Shown one piece after another: positions 55,216 to 64,000 of a stretch of DNA of 64,000 nt; the stretch's first letter is position 1; each line of letters starts with the position of its first letter. This DNA comes from Acinetobacter piscicola (lineage in GTDB: Bacteria; Pseudomonadota; Gammaproteobacteria; Pseudomonadales; Moraxellaceae). The stretch covers positions 3,410,001-3,474,000 of the forward strand of contig NZ_CP048659.1 in NCBI RefSeq assembly GCF_015218165.1, given 5' to 3'. The notes beneath the pieces are model-generated. The model did no database searches. It was not told the origin of the DNA and was given only the letters and a program-made list of their open reading frames with translations. Made by a program: the position numbers and the translations under genes.

Positions 55216-58200
55216 CTATTTAGCATACCAATTCATTGGTTTTGTTTGGGCGATACATTTCCATTCGCCCGTACCTTGAAGATTATCTGCCAACTGTAAA
55301 CCACCACAATTTCCATCTGAATCTTTTGGTGCAAATGTACTTCCTAAAATCCCCTGCCCGACAGGTGGGCTAACAGTCTCGCCAGAGACCTTATCTGAGT
55401 CTCGTCCTGGACGATAACCTGTTTTATTTTCTACAGTATTGTTAAGTGTTACATTCGTACCAGTTCCTGTTATACAGACACCAAATGGCAAACAATAATA
55501 TTGACGGTAAGTTTCTCCAATAACTCGAACCTGACATGGATCTGGATTTGGATTAATAATTTCGCTTTCTGGATCATAAACTGTCGCGACCAAAGTGTTA
55601 GCTATCGCAATTAATGGTTCAAAAGCTTTAATCCCACCTAATTGTCGATAACTATTATTTGCTCTTTCTGTGCCTTGCGAATTACTCGATAAAGAACGAT
55701 ACCAACCATAACGAGTTGCTGTCGTTACCGTAGCCACATAAGGAATGAGTTGATTCTTTAATGTAGAAAAACTACTATTTCGAACAATAACTTGAGGATT
55801 TTGTATAAGACTTGCTAAAGTCAAATCTTTAATCGCCAATGCATAATCAGTTGCATAATTTGTATTTAAATCTTTTTTCAGAGCATCCGTATCCATAATG
55901 GCATAAATATTATTTGCCAATTGACCCGTTAATGCCGTAGGTAATGATGAGGGACGTGCACGCCCTAAAGGTGCAACATCTAATGGTGAACTACGATCAC
56001 CAGATGCAGCCGTCATTAATACAAACCTTTTCCCTTGCTCACGATGCATGGTTAATGTAGGTGCTTCGTAAAAACGTGGATTATTACCATTCGTAATATT
56101 TGTACCTGCTGCATTTGTCGCTAAATTTGCAACTTTAACAACACGTACACCAAAACTTTCATTATTTGATGTTTTATTTTTATTATTTAAATCAACACGG
56201 AAAACTTGCCCTCCAAGATCTCCAAAATATAAATGATCTACTAAGCCATCAGCATCTGTATCTAATGTAGAGATATCACTTACAATACTATGTTTCATAT
56301 CTGCATTATTTTTATCCGCATTCGTATTACTCACCCAGAATAAGCGGTCTCCTGTTTCAGCATCAACAACATAAACTGCATTACCTTTTGCCTCTGTTCT
56401 GTTTGAACATTGTGCTTGGAAAGTCGGACTTTTTGATGCATCTGCTGTGTAATCTGTACCAAGTTTAAATCGTGGATCTTCATAACATGTGTCATAACCA
56501 CCACTAATAAACATAACTCGCTTAATCACACCATTAATTCGAATATTCCCTAGTACCGGTTTCGACCAAGATTGCCCCATACGACTATATGCCGATTGAT
56601 CAGCACTAATTCTAAATAAAAACTTCGGTGAAGTTTTTGTCGTAATATCTAGGCCGTAGTAACTACTACCACCCATACGTAAACCGCCATACACATACAT
56701 TTTCTCAGCAACAATCTTTGTTACAGCGGTATCCCCTGAACCCACCTGCTCATATTTATATGTTGGATCAGCGACCCAAGCCGCATCTGTGCCTGCTGCA
56801 ACACCGACTGTAGATGTTTCATCCTTTTTCAAAGCTAAAGATTGTACTGGGTCAGATAAAATATCCGATGGAATAAATGCAAATTGTTCCGCTCCAGTAT
56901 CTGCATCTACTAAATGTAGCCCCCCCTCCATTGTTCCAAATAAGATTGATTGACTACGTGCAGACTGTAATTCGCCATCACTATTTAATACCCCTGCATA
57001 AGTGACTTGCACGGGTAGTGAATGAGAAATCCCTCCTAAGCTATTCCATTCTTTTCCTTGTTCTTGCAAAGGCACAGTGGTTAAATCTGTTGGTAAAGCA
57101 GTATCATTTAAATCAATTTTAAAACCTAAATAGTTAAGTATTTTACGTTTTAATAAATTAGTAAATTTTGAGGTTACTGCATTTTCATTTAGATTTGTTA
57201 TTGTCGTTGCTAAAGTAGAGTTTGCCACTTCTGGTAAACGCAATAAATTAGCCCCTTTAGATAATTGGGAAGTTAAATTATCATTCGTATCTAATTTAAA
57301 ATTGGTATAAAGATTACGTACTTGAGTTGGTGCACTAACAATCGGCATTGGGATGTTTTTATAAGCACCACCTTTATAGACACTTCCTCCTTCATCAGCA
57401 CCTACATTTCCCCAAAGATCATTAATCCCTGTATTAAACTTACCTTTATTATCTAATACTAATGAAGAGGTGGTGGATGTACCTTCAGCTAAAGCACCAT
57501 TCACAATATCATATTTTTTTAAATTCCCAGCCCACAATACATCTGTGCTACCTGGTCTTGGTTGAAATGCTCGAACATAACCATACGATGTAACTCCCGT
57601 TGGATTTAAATCATCAATAGGTACAGACCAAGCACCTGTCGTTAATGGCTCAATTGTTCCTGTATCTAAATTATTTAAAGCAGCCAATACACTATTTGTA
57701 ACATCTACAGCATCTTTTGCTTGGAAAAATCCACCATTACCAAAACCAGTCATACTATTCCGAAATATTGTATTTGGTTTTTCGGTTTTATCCTTATTAT
57801 AGAATGAACAATCATCACCCTCTTTAGCTGAACCAAGCTGACATGCATTACGTGTGTCTACTGACAAACTAGAAGACATCGCTCCTTCAAATTCTTTACC
57901 AAAACCAACGAAAGCTGTCTGTATCGGGCGCTGCTTAGGATTAGTTTCTGCATATAGGCTTCTTGCAAAAGCCCCCATACACTTCCAACCACTCCCCGAA
58001 TGACTATTCATTAAACCATTAGAGACGTCGCATGAAAAAGAGCTTTGATTTAAGGCTTTTGCCATAATATTGGCAGAGTTAGTATCACTTGTATTATTTG
58101 GCTGCCCATCAGATAAAATATATACCCCTTGCCCATCACAAGTTGCAGCAGTCGTAGGTAAGGGACTGCTATAAGCTGTTCTCCCTAAATTTTTTGCTGT

Positions 58201-58884
58201 ATCAGTGGATTTAGAAAAGCCACTATTATTACCAACATTTGTACTTACTGTTGTTGTGCCTAACAAATAAGCTGCTGCTTCAGCATAGGCATGTGAAGTC
58301 GGTGTGGACCATCCTGCAGACAACGCAGCAATCGCTTTTTTTAGATCCTTACGATGAGCTGAATTAACAGCACCTAAGGGTTTTGCTGGTACTTTAATAA
58401 CTCCGGATACACTATCTTCCGCAGAGTAATAACCCAAGCCAATATAGGCTTTTTCCAATTTGGCATCTGTACTATTTAAAAGCGCAAACATGCCATCTTT
58501 TAAACGAGATAATCGATCATAATAAAATTTGGGGTTATTACGCTGTTTACAGTAAACTCGTGTATAAGAAATATCACTAAACACGCTATCTGTTACTGTC
58601 TCTGTACTATATTTTGTCCTCCCATAAACCCCAGAACTACATGTTTGATAAGTAAAAATATCTGGATAATCTGCAACAATTGAATGGTTTGCTGAGTTAT
58701 CTGCAAGAACACCCATACTCCCTGAACGATCTAGCATCATAATTAATGTTTTTTGACCTGCTGTACCAGGGCCTGCATAAATTTGTAAATCTGATGCTTG
58801 CAATAAAGATGGTACGGCAACCAGGATGCTACCACTCATCATTACTTTTAATAGGTAACTTAGATATGTTTTTTTCATTTCCAT
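55216..58884 (-). CDS. pilY1: PilY1/ComC type IV pilus tip adhesin
   Basis: A 1,222-aa exported protein. A signal peptide (YLLKVMMSGSILVAVPSLLQ) is followed by a von Willebrand A-like domain with the MIDAS start MMLDRSGSMGVLADNS (residues about 49-64). The C-terminal half is the PilY1 beta-propeller, with the calcium-loop-like DTDADGLVDHLYFGDLGGQV segment. Known PilY1 proteins sit at the pilus tip and control extension, attachment and, in Acinetobacter (as ComC), DNA uptake. It lies between pilX and the pilins in the operon. The Asn/Thr-rich central part is likely variable. Confidence 0.93.
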   Translation of the reverse strand: MEMKKTYLSYLLKVMMSGSILVAVPSLLQASDLQIYAGPGTAGQKTLIMMLDRSGSMGVLADNSANHSIVADYPDIFTYQTCSSGVYGRTKYSTETVTDSVFSDISYTRVYCKQRNNPKFYYDRLSRLKDGMFALLNSTDAKLEKAYIGLGYYSAEDSVSGVIKVPAKPLGAVNSAHRKDLKKAIAALSAGWSTPTSHAYAEAAAYLLGTTTVSTNVGNNSGFSKSTDTAKNLGRTAYSSPLPTTAATCDGQGVYILSDGQPNNTSDTNSANIMAKALNQSSFSCDVSNGLMNSHSGSGWKCMGAFARSLYAETNPKQRPIQTAFVGFGKEFEGAMSSSLSVDTRNACQLGSAKEGDDCSFYNKDKTEKPNTIFRNSMTGFGNGGFFQAKDAVDVTNSVLAALNNLDTGTIEPLTTGAWSVPIDDLNPTGVTSYGYVRAFQPRPGSTDVLWAGNLKKYDIVNGALAEGTSTTSSLVLDNKGKFNTGINDLWGNVGADEGGSVYKGGAYKNIPMPIVSAPTQVRNLYTNFKLDTNDNLTSQLSKGANLLRLPEVANSTLATTITNLNENAVTSKFTNLLKRKILNYLGFKIDLNDTALPTDLTTVPLQEQGKEWNSLGGISHSLPVQVTYAGVLNSDGELQSARSQSILFGTMEGGLHLVDADTGAEQFAFIPSDILSDPVQSLALKKDETSTVGVAAGTDAAWVADPTYKYEQVGSGDTAVTKIVAEKMYVYGGLRMGGSSYYGLDITTKTSPKFLFRISADQSAYSRMGQSWSKPVLGNIRINGVIKRVMFISGGYDTCYEDPRFKLGTDYTADASKSPTFQAQCSNRTEAKGNAVYVVDAETGDRLFWVSNTNADKNNADMKHSIVSDISTLDTDADGLVDHLYFGDLGGQVFRVDLNNKNKTSNNESFGVRVVKVANLATNAAGTNITNGNNPRFYEAPTLTMHREQGKRFVLMTAASGDRSSPLDVAPLGRARPSSLPTALTGQLANNIYAIMDTDALKKDLNTNYATDYALAIKDLTLASLIQNPQVIVRNSSFSTLKNQLIPYVATVTTATRYGWYRSLSSNSQGTERANNSYRQLGGIKAFEPLIAIANTLVATVYDPESEIINPNPDPCQVRVIGETYRQYYCLPFGVCITGTGTNVTLNNTVENKTGYRPGRDSDKVSGETVSPPVGQGILGSTFAPKDSDGNCGGLQLADNLQGTGEWKCIAQTKPMNWYAK

Positions 58885-58931
58885 TCTCCACCTTCCGGCT
58901 AGTGAGAAAATCTATTTAATTAAAATATGCT

Positions 58932-59741
58932 TTATTCAGGTTTAGAAACTTCGATGAGCGTATTTGCCAATACAAATTCTTGCGTTTGCGATACCACCGG
59001 AATTCCATAATCAGATATACAATCTTTTAAAGTTCGTAATGATGGATGTTCAGTATTATCATTTAATCTTGGTTTAGATGTACTTAAACACTCACTTTGG
59101 ACTGTGCTTATAGAAGCAGTTGAATATGCAGGTAACATCGAAGTTGTAGTAATCCTTACACGTTGACTACCTGTAATTTGTGCACCTAAATGAGCTGCTC
59201 CACTTGCATTAGTTCCTTCGGGTAAATATTCACCTTTCTCTGTCTCACCGGCACTCTCTGTAATCAATGAAATTGCAACTTGAGTCACAACACCTGTTCT
59301 TGCGCTCCCAAAATCGGCATTCAGATCACAAAAACTACTATTTGTACCAGAAATTAAACGCATAACATCACTTGTAATGGCTGTTCCCGTCGTACTATAG
59401 GGTGAGATTTGCGCAACATTATTAATAGGGGCAAAATTTTTCTGTGATTGTGGACGATAACAAAATATATATTCTCGATCGGGCAAACTATTATTAATCG
59501 CTAAACCCACTACATTATCCAAACGTCGCAATACCACAGGTGACTTATTACGCATAATATATAAGGGTAAATCGGATGACTGAGTAAGTAGCTGACGTAC
59601 TTGACTATTGCTTGCAATTCGCAAACTTGTTATAGAATATTTTACTGCTAATGCACCGATTCCAGTGACTAAAAGTAAAATAATCATAATTGTAATCAGT
59701 GTCATACCGTTTTGTTGTGCTAATGATTGGGTAGTTCTCAT
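58932..59741 (-). CDS. pilX: PilX-like minor pilin assembly protein
   Basis: A 269-aa protein with a prepilin-like start (LAQQNG before MTLITIMIILLLVTGIGALA). Glu5 is replaced by Thr, as is usual in PilX/GspK-type initiator pilins. The globular part contains two Cys pairs (YIFCYR, SSFCDLNADF, SECLSTS, LKDCIS). It overlaps pilW by 4 bp and is followed by pilY1 after 47 bp, the conserved order in this operon. It should form part of the pilus-priming tip complex with PilV, PilW, FimT and PilY1. Confidence 0.88.
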   Translation of the reverse strand: MRTTQSLAQQNGMTLITIMIILLLVTGIGALAVKYSITSLRIASNSQVRQLLTQSSDLPLYIMRNKSPVVLRRLDNVVGLAINNSLPDREYIFCYRPQSQKNFAPINNVAQISPYSTTGTAITSDVMRLISGTNSSFCDLNADFGSARTGVVTQVAISLITESAGETEKGEYLPEGTNASGAAHLGAQITGSQRVRITTTSMLPAYSTASISTVQSECLSTSKPRLNDNTEHPSLRTLKDCISDYGIPVVSQTQEFVLANTLIEVSKPE

Positions 59742-60700
59742 AGTTTATCTCCCAAAGCATTACGCAAAGCTATTGTAGTGACATATACATTGCGTACAAA
59801 TTTATTCGTTACACCTTTTGTAGTTGGTGTATTTAAAGTGACGGCTCTTCCGAAAATTTCATATGTCGATAGCGTAATGGGTGCTGTTCTCACTTCATTT
59901 TGTGAGCGAATTAGCACTGCCATTTTAATCATTTCAATCGAAGGTACTTCCTGAGCAGGTTGTGCATTTCTTGCTGCTGCGGCTGCTGCTATATATTCAT
60001 CTACTGTATAATAACGATAATTATTACCTGTACGTGCACCCAATAGAAAACCAAAATAATCTACATTAGGAATAATAATTTCACCTATGTTAGTCGTCCC
60101 AAACCCTGTCAAAAACGTCGGGTTTGCATTTGGAATATCTAATGGAGTATTGGCTACACAGGCTAAACCTAAGCTTGTAATATTTGTATCATGATCCGTT
60201 TTATTATTTTCTTGACGTAAGAAGTATCTCTGTACAACTCTATCGCCTTTGCGAACATTCTCACCTACGCAATTTTGCATATCTGTTGGTGCAACAAATT
60301 GTATTGTTAATTGATCACTCGCAAGACTTACATTACTTAAACCACTAGATCTCGTGACAATTGTATTTGCAAAAGCAGTTGTCGCATTTGCATTACCTAT
60401 AGCCAAATTAATATTGGTTTGTGTGGGCAAACCTGTTGTAAAAACAACTCCCCCTTTTACAGTTTGATCATTTAAGTTTCGATTTTCGACATTACCATAA
60501 TTCGCCAACCTCACATGATTTGCTATATATTCGAGACCAAAAATTCCCCCATCCTGAACTTGTGCTACACTTTGTTGTAAACGAGAATTTTTCAAACTGT
60601 TTAAAAAAATAGCTAAACCAGCAGCTACAATTAATAAGCCTAGTGCAATAGCAACCATCAACTCAACTAATGTGAAACCTTTTTGTTTTTTAATTATCAT
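59738..60700 (-). CDS. pilW: PilW-like minor pilin
   Basis: A 320-aa prepilin. The leader MIIKKQKG is cleaved before FTLVELMVAIALGLLIVA, then AAGLAIFLNSLKNSRLQQSV and a large globular domain with YFLRQENNKTDHDTN and MQNCVGENVRKGDRVVQRYF segments typical of PilW. The length is normal for PilW. Its end overlaps the start of pilX by 4 bp and it starts 2 bp after pilV, so the genes are tightly coupled. Confidence 0.9.
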   Translation of the reverse strand: MIIKKQKGFTLVELMVAIALGLLIVAAGLAIFLNSLKNSRLQQSVAQVQDGGIFGLEYIANHVRLANYGNVENRNLNDQTVKGGVVFTTGLPTQTNINLAIGNANATTAFANTIVTRSSGLSNVSLASDQLTIQFVAPTDMQNCVGENVRKGDRVVQRYFLRQENNKTDHDTNITSLGLACVANTPLDIPNANPTFLTGFGTTNIGEIIIPNVDYFGFLLGARTGNNYRYYTVDEYIAAAAAARNAQPAQEVPSIEMIKMAVLIRSQNEVRTAPITLSTYEIFGRAVTLNTPTTKGVTNKFVRNVYVTTIALRNALGDKL

Positions 60701-60702
60701 TT

Positions 60703-61248
60703 TTAATAGCTCTCCATCATCAAGCAGTTTGAAGAAGCAACATAAACACCTGTATTACTCATACAGCTAGTCACATTTAAATTTGCTGCAGTTCCAGTCA
60801 GTGTCGTATCTTTCCAAACACTAAAAATACATAAACGTCTATCTGCAACAGGTGTATTTGTAGCAATTCCTGGACAAGTTGCTATACCTAAACTCAACCC
60901 CTGTATAGCCGCTTGTCGTGCTATGGCATAGGACTCAAAAGTTGAAAGTTGTGCAGGAGTACAAACCGTAGTATTGCAATTTACTGTCGCTGTCGGTTTT
61001 GAAGATGCCAAAAGATAAGTATTTACATCAGTCACATAATTTGCTTTAGCTGTATTATTTACACGAATACTTTCAGAGAGTGACTGCATTAAATGCACAG
61101 CTTGTGTTTTAAAAACAGAATCTTGAGAAGCTTCAATAGCTCTGACTTGTAAAGCAACAAAACCCAGAACTGCAATAACCAAAATAACCAAAGCAACTAT
61201 TACTTCTATTAATCCAACACCTTTTTGTATTTGTAAATTCATCAACAT
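60703..61248 (-). CDS. pilV: PilV-like minor pilin
   Basis: A 181-aa prepilin. The leader ends in QKG before VGLIEVIVALVILVIAVLGF, followed by the PilV signature VALQVRAIEASQDSVFKTQA and QSLSESIRVN, then a Cys-rich domain (TVNCNTTVC, LCIFSVW, SCMSNTG, NCLMMESY). The start overlaps the end of fimT by 7 bp. It is one of the priming minor pilins. Confidence 0.9.
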   Translation of the reverse strand: MLMNLQIQKGVGLIEVIVALVILVIAVLGFVALQVRAIEASQDSVFKTQAVHLMQSLSESIRVNNTAKANYVTDVNTYLLASSKPTATVNCNTTVCTPAQLSTFESYAIARQAAIQGLSLGIATCPGIATNTPVADRRLCIFSVWKDTTLTGTAANLNVTSCMSNTGVYVASSNCLMMESY

Positions 61249-61679
61249 GTCCCCTCAGCCAACGTAGTAATAGAGCCCATACGAGTAAGCTGTAAACGCC
61301 TAGAAATACCTAAATCTGCATGACAAATAGAAAAAGACATCGTGGTCTGATTAAAGTTTTTTACACCTCCAGTTGGCTCAAAAACAATATTCGTTACACT
61401 CCCACTTTCTAAAGAAACTTCGCTTATATTAGAATTCCAATTCAGTAAAGTAGCTGTATTAGCATCATTAGAATTGAGTTTTAACTCAACATCTTGTCGT
61501 ATATTCACTGCCTGACTTCTTGCATCAGTTATTGCAAGTGAAAGCTCTCTAAAGGCTGTATCTAATTGTCGTTGCTTAATTGTATTCACAAAAGATGGCA
61601 TAGCCAGTGCAGCAATAATCGCTAAAACAGCAAGCGTAACCATAAGCTCTATTAAGGTGAATCCCCTGTTTTTTTGCAT
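61242..61679 (-). CDS. fimT: FimT/FimU (GspH-type) minor pilin
   Basis: A 145-aa prepilin. The leader MQKNRG is cleaved before FTLIELMVTLAVLAIIAALA, followed by MPSFVNTIKQRQLDTAFREL and a GspH-like domain with SQAVNIRQDVELKLN and a C-terminal Cys pair (SFSICHADLG and AEGTC). FimT in related bacteria is required for natural transformation, with DNA-binding reported. It is the first gene of the minor pilin operon; the 136 bp upstream to ispH contain no gene. Confidence 0.88.
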   Translation of the reverse strand: MQKNRGFTLIELMVTLAVLAIIAALAMPSFVNTIKQRQLDTAFRELSLAITDARSQAVNIRQDVELKLNSNDANTATLLNWNSNISEVSLESGSVTNIVFEPTGGVKNFNQTTMSFSICHADLGISRRLQLTRMGSITTLAEGTC

Positions 61680-61815
61680 TCTTCCTTCACCGACAAAACT
61701 TTATTATTATCTATATTTTAATAACAATTTATACAAAACCAATACATAGTAGACAAATGGCACAAAAAAACCGATAACTGTTTAATAATTATCGGCAATA
61801 AAGGTGAGTTAAATT

Positions 61816-62766
61816 CTAAGCCTGTGTAACTTGAATTCTTAATTCTTTAGGTAAACTAAACGTAATATTTTCTTCACGCCCATCTAATTCTTGTGGTGCT
61901 TCTGCGCCCCAGTCCTGTAAACGTTGAATAACCTGCTTAATTAAAATTTCTGGTGCCGATGCGCCTGCCGTCACACCAATTTTCTCAATGCCAGCAAACC
62001 ATTCTTTTTTTAATTCATCTGCATTGTCAACTAAATACGCATGTTTCCCCATACGTTGTGCCAACTCACGTAAACGGTTAGAGTTGGATGAGTTTGGTGA
62101 ACCCACCACAAGTACAACATCACATTGCTGTGCCAAATCTCGAACAGCATCTTGACGATTTTGTGTGGCATAACAAATGTCGTCTTTGCGTGGCCCTTGA
62201 ATATTGGGGAATTTTCCACGCAATGCGTCAATTACTTTTGCTGTATCGTCAATGGATAAAGTCGTTTGAGTAACAAATGCAACTTTATTCGGATTTTCTA
62301 CCTGTAGAGACTCAACGTCGTCTTCATCTTCAACCAGATAAATATGTCCACCATTTTTGGTGTCATATTGTCCCATTGTGCCTTCAACCTCAGGATGTCC
62401 TTCATGACCAATCAGAATCGCTTCCGTACCTTCACGTGCGTACTTGGTCACTTCAATATGAACCTTGGTAACTAAGGGACAGGTTGCATCAAAGACTTTT
62501 AAGCCACGGCGCTCAGCTTCTTGTTGTACAGCCTTAGATACCCCATGTGCACTAAAAATAACAATATTATTATCAGGGACTTCATCAAGCTCATCAACAA
62601 AGATTGCGCCTCGCTGACGCAAGTCATCCACCACAAATTTGTTATGTACCACTTCATGACGGACATAAATCGGCGGGTTAAAACATTCAAGTGCACGATT
62701 GACGATCGCAATTGCACGGTCTACACCTGCACAAAAACCACGTGGATTGGCCAATACAATTTTCAT
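61816..62766 (-). CDS. ispH: 4-hydroxy-3-methylbut-2-enyl diphosphate reductase
   Basis: A 316-aa [4Fe-4S] enzyme that makes isopentenyl and dimethylallyl diphosphate in the last step of the MEP pathway. The three conserved cysteines are in [13 protein letters not shown] (residue 12), [12 protein letters not shown] (about 96) and [14 protein letters not shown] (about 197), and [15 protein letters not shown] and [11 protein letters not shown] are typical. The frame is open to 62784, but ATG 62766 gives the family N-terminus. It is divergent from gmk and upstream of the pilin operon, the known Acinetobacter arrangement. Confidence 0.97.
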   Translation of the reverse strand: MKIVLANPRGFCAGVDRAIAIVNRALECFNPPIYVRHEVVHNKFVVDDLRQRGAIFVDELDEVPDNNIVIFSAHGVSKAVQQEAERRGLKVFDATCPLVTKVHIEVTKYAREGTEAILIGHEGHPEVEGTMGQYDTKNGGHIYLVEDEDDVESLQVENPNKVAFVTQTTLSIDDTAKVIDALRGKFPNIQGPRKDDICYATQNRQDAVRDLAQQCDVVLVVGSPNSSNSNRLRELAQRMGKHAYLVDNADELKKEWFAGIEKIGVTAGASAPEILIKQVIQRLQDWGAEAPQELDGREENITFSLPKELRIQVTQA

Positions 62767-62900
62767 AACACCCTCAAGGCTCACTCAAAGTTTCAATAAA
62801 ATTTATTCAGAAAATGACAAACAATATTCAAAAGCTATTTTGTTTGTGCGCACTCTACTCTAAAATAGAGAAGATATTTTATCATATCAGGAAAAATATC

Positions 62901-63524
62901 ATGTCGGGTCTATTGTTTGTCGTTTCTGCTGCATCAGGAACAGGCAAAACATCTCTCGTGAAAGCCCTGCTTGAGCGTGTAAGTAATTTGCACGTTTCTG
63001 TTTCTCACACTACACGTGGTCAACGTGTGGGTGAACTCGAAGGCGTTCATTACCATTTCACCAGTAAAGAAATTTTTCTTGAGCAGGTCAATCAAGGCGG
63101 TTTCATCGAATATGCTGAAGTTTTTGGTAATTATTATGGTACGTCTCAAGCGACTGTACGAGAACAATTGACCAAAGAACATGATGTTTTACTTGAAATT
63201 GATTGGCAAGGCGCTGAGCAAGTTCGTAAACTTTTTCCTGAATCAAAACAAATTTTTATTCTCCCTCCCACTCAATTTGATTTACGTCAACGCTTGTCAA
63301 ATCGTGGCACAGACTCGGTAGAAGTGATTGAGCATCGCTTAAGCTGCGCCGTAGAAGATATGCAACAATATGTCAATTTTGATTATATTATTATCAATGA
63401 TGACTTTAATAAAGCACTGCATGACCTTGAATCTGTGATCAATGCCAATCGCCTTAAACTCAGTCAACAAGCAAATCGTCATCAAGCTTTAATTGAGAAA
63501 TTAATTACACCTGAACCTAAATGA
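62901..63524 (+). CDS. gmk: Guanylate kinase
   Basis: A 207-aa enzyme that phosphorylates GMP to GDP with ATP. The P-loop SAASGTGKTSLVKALL starts near residue 9, followed by SVSHTTRGQRVGELEGVHYH (GMP-binding Ser/Arg/Tyr region) and EIDWQGAEQVRKLFP. ATG 62901 is the family start; the frame is open from 62814. It is in the same direction as rpoZ, 84 bp downstream, a conserved pair. Confidence 0.97.
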   Translation: MSGLLFVVSAASGTGKTSLVKALLERVSNLHVSVSHTTRGQRVGELEGVHYHFTSKEIFLEQVNQGGFIEYAEVFGNYYGTSQATVREQLTKEHDVLLEIDWQGAEQVRKLFPESKQIFILPPTQFDLRQRLSNRGTDSVEVIEHRLSCAVEDMQQYVNFDYIIINDDFNKALHDLESVINANRLKLSQQANRHQALIEKLITPEPK

Positions 63525-63608
63525 GTGTGTGATTAAACTTGAGTATAAAGTTAAAGCATTTTATACTTAACAGTCTATTTAAAAATTTACATTCATACGA
63601 GAACTCTT

Positions 63609-63890
63609 ATGGCACGCGTAACCGTTGAAGATTGTTTAGACCATGTAGACAACCGCTTTGAGCTTGTACTAGTGGCAAGCAAACGCGCGCGTCAATTGGC
63701 ACGTCAAGGCATTGAACCAACTTTAGAGTGGGACAATGACAAACCGACTGTTGTTGCTTTACGTGAAATTGCAGCAGGACATGTAACCAAAGACATTTTG
63801 AAACAACGTGATCAAGACTATCAAACCTCAAGTCTTGACCTTGCACTTTCAGTGAATAACTTAAACTTAGAAGGCTTTTCTTTCCAATAA
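63609..63890 (+). CDS. rpoZ: RNA polymerase omega subunit
   Basis: A 93-aa subunit that supports RNA polymerase assembly and, in many proteobacteria, (p)ppGpp binding. It begins [20 protein letters not shown], contains [12 protein letters not shown] and [15 protein letters not shown], and has a C-terminal tail as usual. A strong terminator follows, closing the gmk-rpoZ unit. Confidence 0.97.
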   Translation: MARVTVEDCLDHVDNRFELVLVASKRARQLARQGIEPTLEWDNDKPTVVALREIAAGHVTKDILKQRDQDYQTSSLDLALSVNNLNLEGFSFQ

Positions 63891-63903
63891 GTTGAGCTTT
63901 CTA

Positions 63904-63933
63904 AAAAAGCCTAGTATTTACTAGGCTTTTTTA
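63904..63933 (+). terminator. Rho-independent terminator after rpoZ
   Basis: AAAAAGCCTAG (63904-63914) pairs with CTAGGCTTTTT (63921-63931) around TATTTA, with a T-run. Confidence 0.93.
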
Positions 63934-64000
63934 TTGCAATTTATTTAGATAAGTAATCGACAAAATTCAAAATATTTGTTAAAAAAAATAAAGGTTTTTA

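Overview
The window is about 64 kb of Acinetobacter chromosome. The low GC content, the protein sequences (RNase E with a long Gln/Ala/Pro tail, a CraA/MdfA-type efflux pump, a lipase with its own foldase, the minor pilin/PilY1 cluster) and the order rpsP-rimM-trmD-rplS all fit that genus; I cannot name the species. Most of the window is ordinary core genome, with two places reshaped by insertion sequences.

Region by region: 1-5.3 kb holds the 3' part of rne and a fatty acyl-CoA synthetase. 5.5-9.0 kb is a tRNA-Lys cluster (three identical TTT genes and one CTT gene) followed by a small degenerate accessory patch. In that patch a hypothetical gene has an in-frame amber stop and is cut by an IS5-family element, which is itself decayed and interrupted by an intact IS110-family element. 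9-13 kb holds small membrane, lipoprotein and hypothetical genes. 13-16 kb is glyQS. 16-30 kb holds surface proteins (one with five 33-residue helical repeats), a 2-hydroxyacid dehydrogenase, a TetR regulator, two methyltransferases, an orphan ParA, an AI-2E family permease and SodC. 30-38 kb holds a YccS-like protein, a CraA-like efflux pump, a pirin pseudogene, a nucleotidyltransferase and a Sel1 protein. 38-42 kb holds the divergent D-2-hydroxyglutarate dehydrogenase-like/serA pair. 41-46 kb holds two EamA exporters around a phosphatase and a Sel1 protein, then hemerythrin. 46-52 kb holds a TSUP permease, truB, lipase foldase and lipase, and the rplS-trmD-rimM-rpsP operon. 52-62 kb is a type IV pilus minor-pilin operon (fimT-pilV-pilW-pilX-pilY1 plus four pilin genes), in which an IS30 element has replaced the start of one pilin. 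62-64 kb holds ispH, gmk and rpoZ.

The most interesting signal is in the IS110-family element. Its 234-nt non-coding end upstream of the transposase can fold into a 5' hairpin and two stem-closed loops. The first loop carries an 8-nt match to the left junction and a 10-nt antisense match to the right junction of the site where the element sits; the second carries a 6-nt match to the element's own end. This is the architecture and logic of an IS110 bridge RNA, here with an inferred TA core. Other points of note are the tRNA-derived remnant that may mark the far edge of the patch, the 99-bp tandem-repeat gene, the IS30-associated deletion in the pilin cluster, and repeated arginine-rich motifs in the RNase E tail.
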